From Alphaproteobacteria bacterium (GTDB lineage: Bacteria > Pseudomonadota > Alphaproteobacteria > HIMB59): a stretch of DNA of 45,869 nucleotides. Position numbers and translations under genes: made by a program. The notes under the pieces are model-generated. The model saw only the letters and a list, made by a program, of their open reading frames with translations. It made no database searches and was not told the origin of the DNA. The number at the start of each line of letters is the position of its first letter. Position 1 is the stretch's first letter. The stretch is from positions 1-45,869 of the forward strand of contig JAQWMI010000001.1 in the NCBI GenBank assembly GCA_029246865.1, in the 5' to 3' direction. Below are positions 16,290 to 25,120 of this stretch, one piece after another.

Positions 16290-18040
16290 GCAATAGATCA
16301 TTTAAATTTCAAAGCAATGACTCTAATAGCTTTATACCTGAGTATATGGGTATGAACGGTTGTATAGCCACTCATTCCAATTTATCTGCGCAAACAGCAT
16401 TCATGATAATGAATAACGATAATGGGAATGCTTTTGATGCTGCGGCTGGTGCTATGTTAGTTGAGTCATTAGTGAATCCGCAGATGTTTAGTCTTGGAGG
16501 TGAGAGTATTATGATTATTAAACCTTATAACAAGAATGTAACAGTACTCAATGGGAATACAAAATCTCCTAAAAATTTCAATTTTACAAACCTCTTAATG
16601 CAAGGTTACCGAGAAGTGCCAGATAACGGAATTCATTCATCTGGAGTACCTGGTGTTTTTTCATCTATTATTAATTTATTAAAAGCTCATGGGACCTTAT
16701 CTTTCAATGAAATATCAAAATATGCTTATGAATATGCAAAAAATGGCTTCCCCATTCATCCAGGATTAATTTTTCAAGAGGGTAATGGTCTAAAAGACCT
16801 CCAACAAAAAATAAGAAAAGATTTTCCAAATACACAAAATCTATATTTTAAAAATAGAAAATTACCTGATCCTTATTCAATTCAAAAAAATATAAAATTT
16901 GCAGATTTTTTAAATTTCATCAATAATCATGAAAAAAAACTAAAATTAAAAAGAATAGATGCTTTAGATAAATTACATCAATGTTTTTATAAGGGTGATA
17001 TTGCAAATACTATTATCAAATATTCAGATCAAAAAAATGGATTTTTAAAAAAAAGTGATTTTGAAGATTTTTCTGCTTTTTTTGAAAAGCCTGTAAGTAA
17101 GACTTTTGGCAATTATACAATTTATAAAACTGATACTTGGGGTCAAGGAGTTACAAGTTTGATGATGATGGCAATGGCAAAAAGTAAAAAAATATACTCC
17201 CTTGATAATGAAAAAAATATTCATCATTTTATCGAAATACTAAAATTAGTTTTTGCTGATCGGGAGATGTATTTTTCAGGAAATCCAAAAAATACTGTAA
17301 GAGCCCAAGATCTTATTCAAGATAATTATTTAAATAAAAGAATAAAGTTAATTAGCGAGAGAGCATCGGAAATTTTAACTCCAGGTGACCCTTTAAATGG
17401 TAATTCTTTAATGCCTATTAGTAATGAAATTAAACCCTGGGGCTCTGGAACTGTTCACATTGATATAATTGATAAAAAAGGGAATGCTATATCTTGTACC
17501 CCAAGTGGTGGTTGGTTAAAAGCCAATGACGTGGTTGAAAATTTAGGATTTCCATTAAACAACAGACTAATGACCTTTTACATGAGCAAACCGGAACACA
17601 TTAATTTTGCTCTACCTGAAATGCAGCCGAGAACCACCTTAAGCCCTACTTTATGTCTAAATAAAAAAAATAAAGAAATTTTAGTGTGTGGAACAATGGG
17701 CGGTGATGCACAAGATCAATGGCAATCACAATTTCTAATGAATTATATATTTAATCAAAAGTCGCTTACAGATGCATTAAATATGCCGAGAATATCCTCC
17801 GAACATTTTCCTGCTTATTTTCATCCACATGATGGAAATATTAAACAAGTTCTCCTCGAAGAAAGGCTTGAAAATTTTGTCAAACCACTCAAAAAAAGAG
17901 GACATAAAGCTATATCTACAACTGATTGGAGTGAAGGTTTTTTATTGTGTGCTAGAAAAAAAGATAAAATTTTTGATGCATATGCTGATATTAGAAGTTA
18001 TAAAAGTCAAATATTTCAAGCTCAGGCACTTGCATGGTAA
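16286..18040 (+). CDS. ggt: Gamma-glutamyltransferase family protein
   Basis: The 584-residue protein is a gamma-glutamyltransferase-type Ntn-hydrolase. The precursor is expected to cut itself before the nucleophile Thr389, in GSGTVHIDIIDKKGNAISCTPSGGW. Other family segments are AFDAAAGAMLVESLVNPQMFSLGGESIMII, ADREMYFSG, and QPRTTLSPTLCL with VCGTMGGDAQDQWQSQFLMNYI. Typical bacterial enzymes are exported, but this one starts MSNRSFKFQSNDSNS with no signal peptide, so it probably works in the cytoplasm. Substrates could be glutathione or another gamma-glutamyl or related amide. The link with gor suggests glutathione turnover. Confidence 0.88.
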   Translation: MSNRSFKFQSNDSNSFIPEYMGMNGCIATHSNLSAQTAFMIMNNDNGNAFDAAAGAMLVESLVNPQMFSLGGESIMIIKPYNKNVTVLNGNTKSPKNFNFTNLLMQGYREVPDNGIHSSGVPGVFSSIINLLKAHGTLSFNEISKYAYEYAKNGFPIHPGLIFQEGNGLKDLQQKIRKDFPNTQNLYFKNRKLPDPYSIQKNIKFADFLNFINNHEKKLKLKRIDALDKLHQCFYKGDIANTIIKYSDQKNGFLKKSDFEDFSAFFEKPVSKTFGNYTIYKTDTWGQGVTSLMMMAMAKSKKIYSLDNEKNIHHFIEILKLVFADREMYFSGNPKNTVRAQDLIQDNYLNKRIKLISERASEILTPGDPLNGNSLMPISNEIKPWGSGTVHIDIIDKKGNAISCTPSGGWLKANDVVENLGFPLNNRLMTFYMSKPEHINFALPEMQPRTTLSPTLCLNKKNKEILVCGTMGGDAQDQWQSQFLMNYIFNQKSLTDALNMPRISSEHFPAYFHPHDGNIKQVLLEERLENFVKPLKKRGHKAISTTDWSEGFLLCARKKDKIFDAYADIRSYKSQIFQAQALAW

Positions 18041-18807
18041 AAACAAAATCAAAAATCGAAGACATTGTTGATGTCGTTAAAAAACTCAGAAATCCAAAAG
18101 ATGGTTGCCCTTGGGATATAAGTCAAAATTCTAAGTCATTAGCTAAATATACATTAGAAGAAGCTTATGAAGTCGTAGAGGCAATAGAGCAAAATAAAAC
18201 AGACGAACTTAAAGATGAACTAGGTGATTTACTCTTACAGGTTGTTTACCACTCAGTAATTTCAGAAGAAAAAAAACAATTTAATATCAATGATGTAATT
18301 GCTTCTAGTGTAAAAAAAATGAAACTCAGACATCCTCATATTTTTCTAAATAATAAAAATATTAAAACAATTAGTGATGTAAATGATTTTTGGGAATACC
18401 AAAAAAAAATTGACCGAAAAAAAAAAGGAGCAACTTCTGTAATTGATGGGATTAGTGAAACTCTTCCAGCTGTCACAAGAGCTGTAAAAGTTCATAAAAG
18501 AGCTGCAAAAGAAGGTTTCGATTGGCCTACTACTGAAGCTACAATTAAAAAAGTCAAAGAAGAGTTAAAAGAGTTAGAGGTCGAGATTAAGAATAGAAAT
18601 AAAAGTAAGATTGAAGAAGAATTAGGTGATTTATTTCTTTCTTGTATTAATTTATCAAGAAAACTAAAATTGGATACAGAGACTGTTATTAGAAAATCTA
18701 ATAGGAAGTTTGATAAAAGGTTTAGAAAAATGGAAAAAATAATGAATAAAAATAATTTGGAGTGGAATTTAAAAAATTTGGAGAAGATATGGCAAAAAGT
18801 AAAATAG
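18034..18807 (+). CDS. mazG: Nucleoside triphosphate pyrophosphohydrolase MazG
   Basis: The 257-residue protein has two MazG domains. The first holds the standard LRNPKDGCPWDISQNSKSLAKYTLEEAYEVVEAIE and ELKDELGDLLLQVVYHS, with the metal-binding EExxE/ExxD set. The second repeats it in KKVKEELKELEVEIK and EELGDLFLSCINLSRKL. MazG hydrolyses (d)NTPs to monophosphates, clearing aberrant nucleotides and affecting alarmone levels. The ATG sits inside the last codons of ggt, and the 3' end overlaps the TolC-like gene by 19 bases. Confidence 0.94.
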   Translation: MVKTKSKIEDIVDVVKKLRNPKDGCPWDISQNSKSLAKYTLEEAYEVVEAIEQNKTDELKDELGDLLLQVVYHSVISEEKKQFNINDVIASSVKKMKLRHPHIFLNNKNIKTISDVNDFWEYQKKIDRKKKGATSVIDGISETLPAVTRAVKVHKRAAKEGFDWPTTEATIKKVKEELKELEVEIKNRNKSKIEEELGDLFLSCINLSRKLKLDTETVIRKSNRKFDKRFRKMEKIMNKNNLEWNLKNLEKIWQKVK

Positions 18808-20054
18808 TAATTTTTTTTTCATTTCTGTTCTTTACTTTCAACACAGTAAATAGTTACGAAATTGAAGAGCTAATTAATATACTAAAAACAAAAAATCAAA
18901 ATGAATCAGTTTTTTTTTATGACCAAAAGATCAATGAATTAGATATTAAAAATAGCTACTCTTCTTTTTATCCGACAATTTCATATTCAAATAAAACTTC
19001 TGATACAACCACAAAAACCACCTCTTCAAGTTCTATAAGCTCTAATACCCATAGTTTAAGCTTAGATCTTAATCTTTATAACGGAGGTTACAGAGATCAA
19101 AATATTGTTGAAATTGAAAATAAAAATAAGGCTAACATGGCATTAAATACATATAAAAAAAGTTTATTAATAAAAGAATTAATACTTGGTTATTATAACT
19201 TAAAATCACTGCATAATCTCAAAGCAACATCTAAAAATAATATTAACTTTTATTCAAATAAGTTAAAAGAAGCTGAAATTTTATTTGAAGCTGGAAGATT
19301 ATCAAAAATTGATCTTTTGAATTTTAAGAGTGCTAAAATGAATTCTGAGAATAACTTATTTGATATTAACAACGAGATTGAAAATCTAACCCTAGAACTC
19401 TCAGATTTATTAGATATGGAAATAAAAGTTAATGAAATCAAACTTGACTACGATGTCGATATACCCTCCTCTTTAATTCAGATGAGAACATTATCCCATT
19501 TAATGAGTTCTTCGTATGGTCAATACCTTACCTTTATGGAAAAAACTTACTTACCAGAATTAGAAAAAAACAAAATTGATTTAATGCCTAGTGTAGATCT
19601 AGATTATGATTACTCAAATACTGATAAATTTAGTTCTACAATTGGTAAAAGATCATCTTCTTCAATATCACTAACACTTACAGTTCCTTTATTTAATGGT
19701 TTTAAAAAAGAAAATAATTTTGATATTTCAAAATATGAATATGAAAAAAAACTATTAGATCACAAGGATATGGTTCAAAAGTTTTATACAGACTACAAAA
19801 TTAGTTTTAATAATTATCAAAATATAACAAAAAAAATTATTTCACAGAGAGTAATAGTAGAAAGTAACCAGCTTAAATATGAGGGTAGTAAAATTCTTTA
19901 TGAAGCTAATCGTGTTGATGTAAATGATTTGATTGACTCTCAGGCATCATTAGATCAATCAATCAATACTATGAATCAGTTAGAAATTGATCTTAAAAAT
20001 ATTTCTTTAAGTATTTTAATTTATAACGGTAATTTTTCATCTATAGTTAATTAA
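18789..20054 (+). CDS. TolC-like outer-membrane efflux protein
   Basis: The protein fits the outer membrane efflux family (OEP). A signal peptide (MAKSKIVIFFSFLFFTFNTVNS) is followed by two long, repeated helical/beta modules: SFYPTISYSNKTSDTT with SLSLDLNLYNGGYRDQN, then DLMPSVDLDYDYSNTD with SSISLTLTVPLFNGFKKENNFDIS. The paired 'YNGG' and 'FNGF' turns are typical of TolC. I prefer the ATG at 18789 over the track's 18762, because it begins the signal peptide and has a GGAGAAG ribosome site; the product is 421 residues. No inner-membrane pump or adaptor is adjacent. Confidence 0.85.
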   Translation: MAKSKIVIFFSFLFFTFNTVNSYEIEELINILKTKNQNESVFFYDQKINELDIKNSYSSFYPTISYSNKTSDTTTKTTSSSSISSNTHSLSLDLNLYNGGYRDQNIVEIENKNKANMALNTYKKSLLIKELILGYYNLKSLHNLKATSKNNINFYSNKLKEAEILFEAGRLSKIDLLNFKSAKMNSENNLFDINNEIENLTLELSDLLDMEIKVNEIKLDYDVDIPSSLIQMRTLSHLMSSSYGQYLTFMEKTYLPELEKNKIDLMPSVDLDYDYSNTDKFSSTIGKRSSSSISLTLTVPLFNGFKKENNFDISKYEYEKKLLDHKDMVQKFYTDYKISFNNYQNITKKIISQRVIVESNQLKYEGSKILYEANRVDVNDLIDSQASLDQSINTMNQLEIDLKNISLSILIYNGNFSSIVN

Positions 20055-20950
20055 TGGATTGGGACAGACTTAAAACTTTTTATCATGTTGCCTCTGTTGG
20101 AAGTATATCAAAAGCCATTCCAATTATTAACTTAAGTCAGTCAGCTATTACTAGACAAGTTCAATCATTAGAAAATAGCTTAAAAACAAAGCTTTTTAAA
20201 CGTCACACCAAAGGCCTGACATTAACAGAGCAAGGATCTATTTTGTTTGAAGAAACAGAAAAAATATTTATTGATCTTAATTCATTAGAAAGAAAAATTA
20301 TTGAATTTAAGAAAGTTCCTTCAGGAAGCTTATCAATTAATACTACAGTTGGATTTGGCTCTATGTGGCTAAGTCCTAGAATTAATCAATTTGTTCAAGA
20401 CTATCCAGATATTAATTTAAAACTCAATTACTCTGAAGACGAACAAGATATGTTAAGACAAGACTATGACGTGGGTATTTGGATGAGAAGACCAAAACAC
20501 CTAGACTTAGTCTCTAAACAAATAGCTACAATAAAATATCATATTTATGGATCGTCTCAGTATATCAATGAAATGGGAATGCCATTAAGAAGATCGGAAT
20601 TAAGTAATCACAGACTAATTACATACGGCTTGAAAGGAAAACCCTCCCCATTATCAGATACTAACTGGTTACTTAGAACAGGTGTTAAAAAGGGATCCCC
20701 TATAAGAAAACCTCATGTCACAATTAATAATTTATACGGATTATTAGTTGCCGTTGAAACAGGTACGGGATTGGCTGCTCTACCAGATTATATGGTTCAG
20801 CATAAAGCCCACTTAGTGAAAATATTACCAGAAGTTGAAGGTCCTGCTTACGAAGTTCATATGGTTTATCATGAAAATCTTAAAGGGAGCTTGAAAATTA
20901 TTGCTTTCAGGGATTTCCTCATGAAAAAAATTGATGAATGGAGATTCTAG
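20054..20950 (+). CDS. LysR-family transcriptional regulator
   Basis: The 298-residue protein starts with the LysR winged helix-turn-helix (MDWDRLKTFYHVASVGSISKAIPIINLSQSAITRQVQSLENSLKTKLFKRHTKGLTLTEQG), followed by an effector-binding domain of the periplasmic-binding fold. Its start shares one base with the stop of the TolC-like gene, so it closes the gor-ggt-mazG-tolC chain. LysR regulators often act on neighbouring or divergent genes, but here no divergent partner exists; argD follows on the same strand after 87 bases. The target and effector are unknown. Confidence 0.93.
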   Translation: MDWDRLKTFYHVASVGSISKAIPIINLSQSAITRQVQSLENSLKTKLFKRHTKGLTLTEQGSILFEETEKIFIDLNSLERKIIEFKKVPSGSLSINTTVGFGSMWLSPRINQFVQDYPDINLKLNYSEDEQDMLRQDYDVGIWMRRPKHLDLVSKQIATIKYHIYGSSQYINEMGMPLRRSELSNHRLITYGLKGKPSPLSDTNWLLRTGVKKGSPIRKPHVTINNLYGLLVAVETGTGLAALPDYMVQHKAHLVKILPEVEGPAYEVHMVYHENLKGSLKIIAFRDFLMKKIDEWRF

Positions 20951-21037
20951 TTATTACTTTTTATTTAAAATCACAGTTACTCTAATAGGAATAATTGGAA
21001 TATTATCAATAACCTAATAGATTGATGACAAACATAA

Positions 21038-22201
21038 ATGCATAAACTATTTAATACATATAATTTTACAAACTTTTCTATCACAAAAGGAAATGGATCT
21101 TACCTTTTTGACAATAAAGGTAAAAAATATTTAGATTTTTCAGCAGGAGTTGCTGTAAACGCACTTGGTTATAATCACAGCATTATTAATAGATCAATTA
21201 AAGATCAACTAAAAACTGGCATTATGCATTTATCTGGATCTCAGTTGCATAAATATAAAACTGATCTTGCAAATATTCTCTCTAAAAATTCCAATAAGGG
21301 TGATGTTTTTTATTCCAATTCTGGTGCAGAGAGTATTGAAACAGCAATGAAAATAGCTAGATCCGTAGGAAGTAAAAATAAAAAAACTCAAATTATTAGT
21401 ATGACATCTTCTTTTCATGGAAGAACTTTAGGTGCTTTATCTTTAGGACATAATAAAAATTATAAATCAAACATAGGCCCTATACCTGGAGATGTTATTT
21501 TTTGTAATTTTAATGATTCAAAAGATTTGAAAAAAAAAATCAATCCAAAAAAAACTATTGCTATTATTATCGAATTTGTTCAAGGAGACGGTGGAGTTAA
21601 TATATGCACAAAAGAATTTGCAAAGACCATAGATGATATATGTAAAAAATTTAAAATCTTATTAATAGCAGATGAAATTCAAGCAGGTGTTGGTAGAACA
21701 GGAAAAATGTTTGCCTATAAAAATTATTCAGTTTCTCCAGATATTATTACAATGGCAAAAGGACTTGGTTCGGGAATTCCTATAGGTGCAACAATTATTA
21801 AAAATACTATTAGCAAAAATTTTAATATTGGCTTTCATGGCTCTACTTATGGCGGTGGTATGCTTCAAACAAGAATAGCTTACAATGTCTTCAACTTTAT
21901 TAATCAAAAACCTTTTTTAACTGCAGTTCTAGAGAAATCTAAAATTTTAAAGTTAGGATTAATGAAAATAAAAAATGAACATGAAGATAAAATTAAGGAA
22001 GTAAGAATATTGGGACTAATATGCGGTTTAGAATTTCATGAAAAAAACTATGCTCTAAAAATCTTTAATACTTTAATGAAAAAGAGCCTTATTACGACAA
22101 TAGTTCAAGGAAATACAATAAGAATTACACCGCCTTTAACAGTTAGTAAAAAAGAAATAAAAGAAGGTCTTAAAATTATAGCTAGTAGTCTAAGTCTTTA
22201 G
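21038..22201 (+). CDS. argD: Acetylornithine aminotransferase
   Basis: The 387-residue class III PLP aminotransferase shows the ArgD pattern: NTYNFTNFSITKGNGSYLFDNKGKKYLDFSAGVAVNALGYNH, NSGAESIETAMKIAR, FHGRTLGALSLGHN, the PLP-contact aspartate in LLIADEIQAGVGRTGKM, and the PLP lysine in MAKGLGSGIPIGA. It converts N-acetylglutamate semialdehyde to N-acetylornithine, the step after ArgC. It faces argB-argC on the opposite strand, with a 20-base overlap of the argD and argB 3' ends, so arginine genes are grouped but not in one operon. Succinylornithine or GABA activity is possible for this family, but the context favours ArgD. Confidence 0.92.
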   Translation: MHKLFNTYNFTNFSITKGNGSYLFDNKGKKYLDFSAGVAVNALGYNHSIINRSIKDQLKTGIMHLSGSQLHKYKTDLANILSKNSNKGDVFYSNSGAESIETAMKIARSVGSKNKKTQIISMTSSFHGRTLGALSLGHNKNYKSNIGPIPGDVIFCNFNDSKDLKKKINPKKTIAIIIEFVQGDGGVNICTKEFAKTIDDICKKFKILLIADEIQAGVGRTGKMFAYKNYSVSPDIITMAKGLGSGIPIGATIIKNTISKNFNIGFHGSTYGGGMLQTRIAYNVFNFINQKPFLTAVLEKSKILKLGLMKIKNEHEDKIKEVRILGLICGLEFHEKNYALKIFNTLMKKSLITTIVQGNTIRITPPLTVSKKEIKEGLKIIASSLSL

Positions 22202-23033
22202 ACTGAAACACAGTACCTATACCATCTTCAGTTTCTAATTCTGTTAACAAAGCATCATCAATGTCACCGCTAATAATATGAACTTTATCTACTCCTCTAT
22301 TAACAGCATCAAGAGCATTCTCGACTTTTACAATCATTCCGTCCTTGATGATATCTTTAGCAACTAACTCTTGAGCTATTTGATCATTAATCACAGATAT
22401 TCTGGCATCATCTTGGTTTTTAACAAACGGTACATCTGATATAAAAACTAATTTTGAAGCTTTTAAATTAACGGCTAGCTCTTTAGCTATTGTGTCAGCG
22501 TTAACATTTAAAACATCTCCGTTATTCTTATCCAGTACTAAGCTAGGCATAACAACTAGATCATGATCTTTGAATAATTTTTGTATTTCTAAAGCATCAA
22601 TCATAGAAACATCACCAACTAACCCGAAATCGACACCATCTTTAACTTCTCTTTTTTTTGCAATAATAAAATCTTTTTTGGCTATTGGTATTGGAAAACT
22701 TCGAATATTAAACTTTGAACATAGCGAAAAGATATCAATTAGAATTTGACCAGATATTTTTTTTGCAGCCTCTATTTCAATAGAAGTTGTCACTCTTCTT
22801 CCATTTAATTTTGTTGACTCTTTATTATGTACTTCTTTGATGTAATTATCTAATTGTCTTCCAAATCCAAATACTAAAACAACCTTTAGCTTTGTTATTG
22901 TTGAAAGTAATTTCTGAATATTTTCTACAACATTTGATACTTTTTTTTGATCATCACATATCTTGCCACTCACTTTTATAATCAAAGTAGAGTTCTGGAG
23001 AATAGATTGATAATAATTTTCTTCTTTTATCAT
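22182..23033 (-). CDS. argB: Acetylglutamate kinase (divergent)
   Basis: The 283-residue amino-acid-kinase protein is placed as ArgB by its order with argC and by the segments NVNADTIAKELAVNLKASKLVFISDV, IKDGMIVKVENALDAVNRGVDKVHIISG and the C-terminal DALLTELETEDGIGTVF. It phosphorylates N-acetylglutamate. The lysine of the N-terminal strand is kept (Lys20, LIIKVSG), as is the substrate-binding arginine region NGRRVTT. The usual glycine loop (HGGGPQ) is replaced by FGFGRQ at residues 55-60, and the region around 105-130 does not follow the standard pattern. It abuts argC with no gap. An unusual substrate cannot be excluded. Confidence 0.85.
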   Translation of the reverse strand: MIKEENYYQSILQNSTLIIKVSGKICDDQKKVSNVVENIQKLLSTITKLKVVLVFGFGRQLDNYIKEVHNKESTKLNGRRVTTSIEIEAAKKISGQILIDIFSLCSKFNIRSFPIPIAKKDFIIAKKREVKDGVDFGLVGDVSMIDALEIQKLFKDHDLVVMPSLVLDKNNGDVLNVNADTIAKELAVNLKASKLVFISDVPFVKNQDDARISVINDQIAQELVAKDIIKDGMIVKVENALDAVNRGVDKVHIISGDIDDALLTELETEDGIGTVFQSKDLDY

Positions 23034-24026
23034 TTATAAATAAAAAGGCATTAAAGACCCTACTCCTTCATTATACGGTAAATTGTGCATTAAGTTAAAA
23101 CATTCAACTGCATTTCCTGAAGCACCCTTCATTAAATTATCAAGACTTGCTTGTACAATTATTTTTTTATTACTATTTTGATGAATGGAAATATCGCAGT
23201 AGTTAGACCCAGAAGTATTAACTAAATTAACATTTTCTTGATATCTAATGAAACTCTCATTTGAAAAAGTATTTTGAAACTTATGTTTCAATTCTTCTAA
23301 AGAAAAATCACTTTTTAAAGTTAATTCAGCTGTAAGAAAAATCCCTCTTACAAATGGACCTGATGTTGGTATAAAGCTCAAATTACCCTCTAAGTCGGGA
23401 AAAGATTGATAAATTTCTGCTAAATGCCTATGAGAATTAATACCATAAGAAAACATATTTTTTGACCTAATTGAGTGATGATTCTTAATTGAAGGATCTT
23501 TACCACCACCACTTGACCCTGTTACAGCAGTAATAAAAGCAGATGTAGCAATATCTTTAAAGGGTAATATGCTTAATTGTGCACAAAGAGCAAAGCATCC
23601 AGGATTTGCAATGTTATTTGAAGTTTTAATAACTTCTTTATTTTTTTCAACAAAACCATAAGTAAACTGTTTTTGAATATCTTCATTCATTTCATTATTA
23701 TAATACTGTGAATACAGTGATTTATTTGAAATTCTTGAGTCAGCACTTAAATCTATTATCTTTACCTCGCCTAATAACTCTTTTACATAATCATAAGAAT
23801 GCCCATGTGGCAGTGATAAAAATACACAATCTAATTTTTTAAAATCTTCAATGTTAGAAGTAAGAGTGCTATTTAAAGATGTGTCTAATAAATGACGAAA
23901 TTCATTTTCAATTAATGTGTCCCTTTTGAAAATATGCTTAATATTTACTTTAGGATGTACTTTAAGAATTCTAATCAATTCTATTCCCAAATAACCATTT
24001 GCTCCAATTATTCCAATATCAATCAT
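23034..24026 (-). CDS. argC: N-acetyl-gamma-glutamyl-phosphate reductase
   Basis: The 330-residue enzyme has an N-terminal NADP motif (GIIGANGYLGIELIRIL), the catalytic cysteine Cys144 in NIANPGCFALCAQL, the dehydrogenase segment VTGSSGGGKDPS and the HRHLAEI motif at residues 199-205. It reduces N-acetylglutamyl phosphate to the semialdehyde in arginine synthesis. It overlaps the P-loop gene upstream by 8 bases and touches argB downstream, so these three genes should be one transcript. Confidence 0.94.
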   Translation of the reverse strand: MIDIGIIGANGYLGIELIRILKVHPKVNIKHIFKRDTLIENEFRHLLDTSLNSTLTSNIEDFKKLDCVFLSLPHGHSYDYVKELLGEVKIIDLSADSRISNKSLYSQYYNNEMNEDIQKQFTYGFVEKNKEVIKTSNNIANPGCFALCAQLSILPFKDIATSAFITAVTGSSGGGKDPSIKNHHSIRSKNMFSYGINSHRHLAEIYQSFPDLEGNLSFIPTSGPFVRGIFLTAELTLKSDFSLEELKHKFQNTFSNESFIRYQENVNLVNTSGSNYCDISIHQNSNKKIIVQASLDNLMKGASGNAVECFNLMHNLPYNEGVGSLMPFYL

Positions 24027-25068
24027 GAGACTTTACCTTATTTATTATTTTAGCAAAAATATTAGCATGATTAACATTATTATAAATATTTAGATACTCT
24101 GAGTTAATAGGGCCAAATTTTGATAATGACTCACGAAATGCAGTGATGTTATTTGTCACTGGACCACTAATGATAATTAGACAATCCTTAAAGCCTGAAA
24201 CGTTCAAATTCTCTAATATATTAACTGCTCCTGAAACATCATATGCGCAAATAACAATTATTTTAATATTTTCAGATATTTGCTTACTTTCAATAATTTC
24301 TTTAGTTCCGTACTGTCCGTGATAGCCATCACCTAATTCAACAAAAACTATATCATTTTCTTTAACAGCTTCGTTGACAATAGATGCTGAAGATTCAATG
24401 ACTTGATCATGATCTATAAGACAAGTACTAGGTAAGCCATAATCAACAAAATCTAATACTTTATTTGCACCACTATCTTCATAAGAGTATAGATCTTTCT
24501 GTGAAGCTGTCCCTGCAAGCTTGCAAGCGCTTATTTTATCAATGTAATTAGACAAAGACTTTATTAAAAAAGAAGTAACGGTAGTTTTACCTGAGTCAAT
24601 ACCTGTACCAAGAACTGCCACCAAAGGCTTACTAATAGTTTCTAAATCTTTTTTTACCACCATAAAATCTTTTAAATTCAATGGTTTATTTGATTTACCT
24701 ATAACAGATCCTAATAATTCACATTCTGTTGCAGATCCCATTAAAACATTATGGTCTTTGCTAAGACCAATAACTCCACCTAAATTTAGCAAATTGATTT
24801 TATCAAATTTATTTAATTCATCAGGTACGTAGCCACACATTCCAGTTGATGCGAGTCTATTACCTAGTGCCCCAATAACAATATCACCTTCAGATAATTC
24901 AACATTTCTACCTGTAGCGAGTTCTAATTTATTATAATTTTGGTTTACAGATATTACTTTTACAGCAACAATTGACCCTATTTTAGCAACAACATCATCT
25001 ATGATTTCATAATCAGAAATATCTGAGACATGCTTAAGCACGGATCCTATTTTTTTTGTTTTTATCAT
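24019..25068 (-). CDS. P-loop NTPase of unrecognised family, linked to argC-argB
   Basis: The 349-residue protein has two parts. Residues 1-140 look like a beta-rich domain (VELSEGDIVIGALGNRLASTGMCGYVPDEL, then LLNLGGVIGLSKDHNVLMGSATECELLGSVIG). Residues 148-349 form a P-loop domain with a clear Walker A (LGTGIDSGKTT, glycine-rich part at 154-162), followed by ISACKLAGTASQKDLYSYEDSG, LDFVDYGLPST and IVFVELGDGYHGQYG. The fold resembles dethiobiotin-synthetase/CobQ/MobB-type ligases. I do not recognise the family. It is translationally coupled to argC, so a role at the entry to arginine synthesis is a reasonable but unproven inference. DgcN/DUF1611 was considered and not adopted. Confidence 0.75.
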   Translation of the reverse strand: MIKTKKIGSVLKHVSDISDYEIIDDVVAKIGSIVAVKVISVNQNYNKLELATGRNVELSEGDIVIGALGNRLASTGMCGYVPDELNKFDKINLLNLGGVIGLSKDHNVLMGSATECELLGSVIGKSNKPLNLKDFMVVKKDLETISKPLVAVLGTGIDSGKTTVTSFLIKSLSNYIDKISACKLAGTASQKDLYSYEDSGANKVLDFVDYGLPSTCLIDHDQVIESSASIVNEAVKENDIVFVELGDGYHGQYGTKEIIESKQISENIKIIVICAYDVSGAVNILENLNVSGFKDCLIIISGPVTNNITAFRESLSKFGPINSEYLNIYNNVNHANIFAKIINKVKSHD

Positions 25069-25120
25069 TTGGGGTTGTTTTTTATATTATTATCAAAAAT
25101 ATAAGCAATACTATAATTTA

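Noticed and set aside
24019-25068. Naming the P-loop protein DgcN/DUF1611 (D-glutamate N-acetyltransferase)
   Set aside because: It would fit the arginine context, but the Walker segment and the beta-rich N-terminal domain do not match the DUF1611 pattern I remember, so no name is given.
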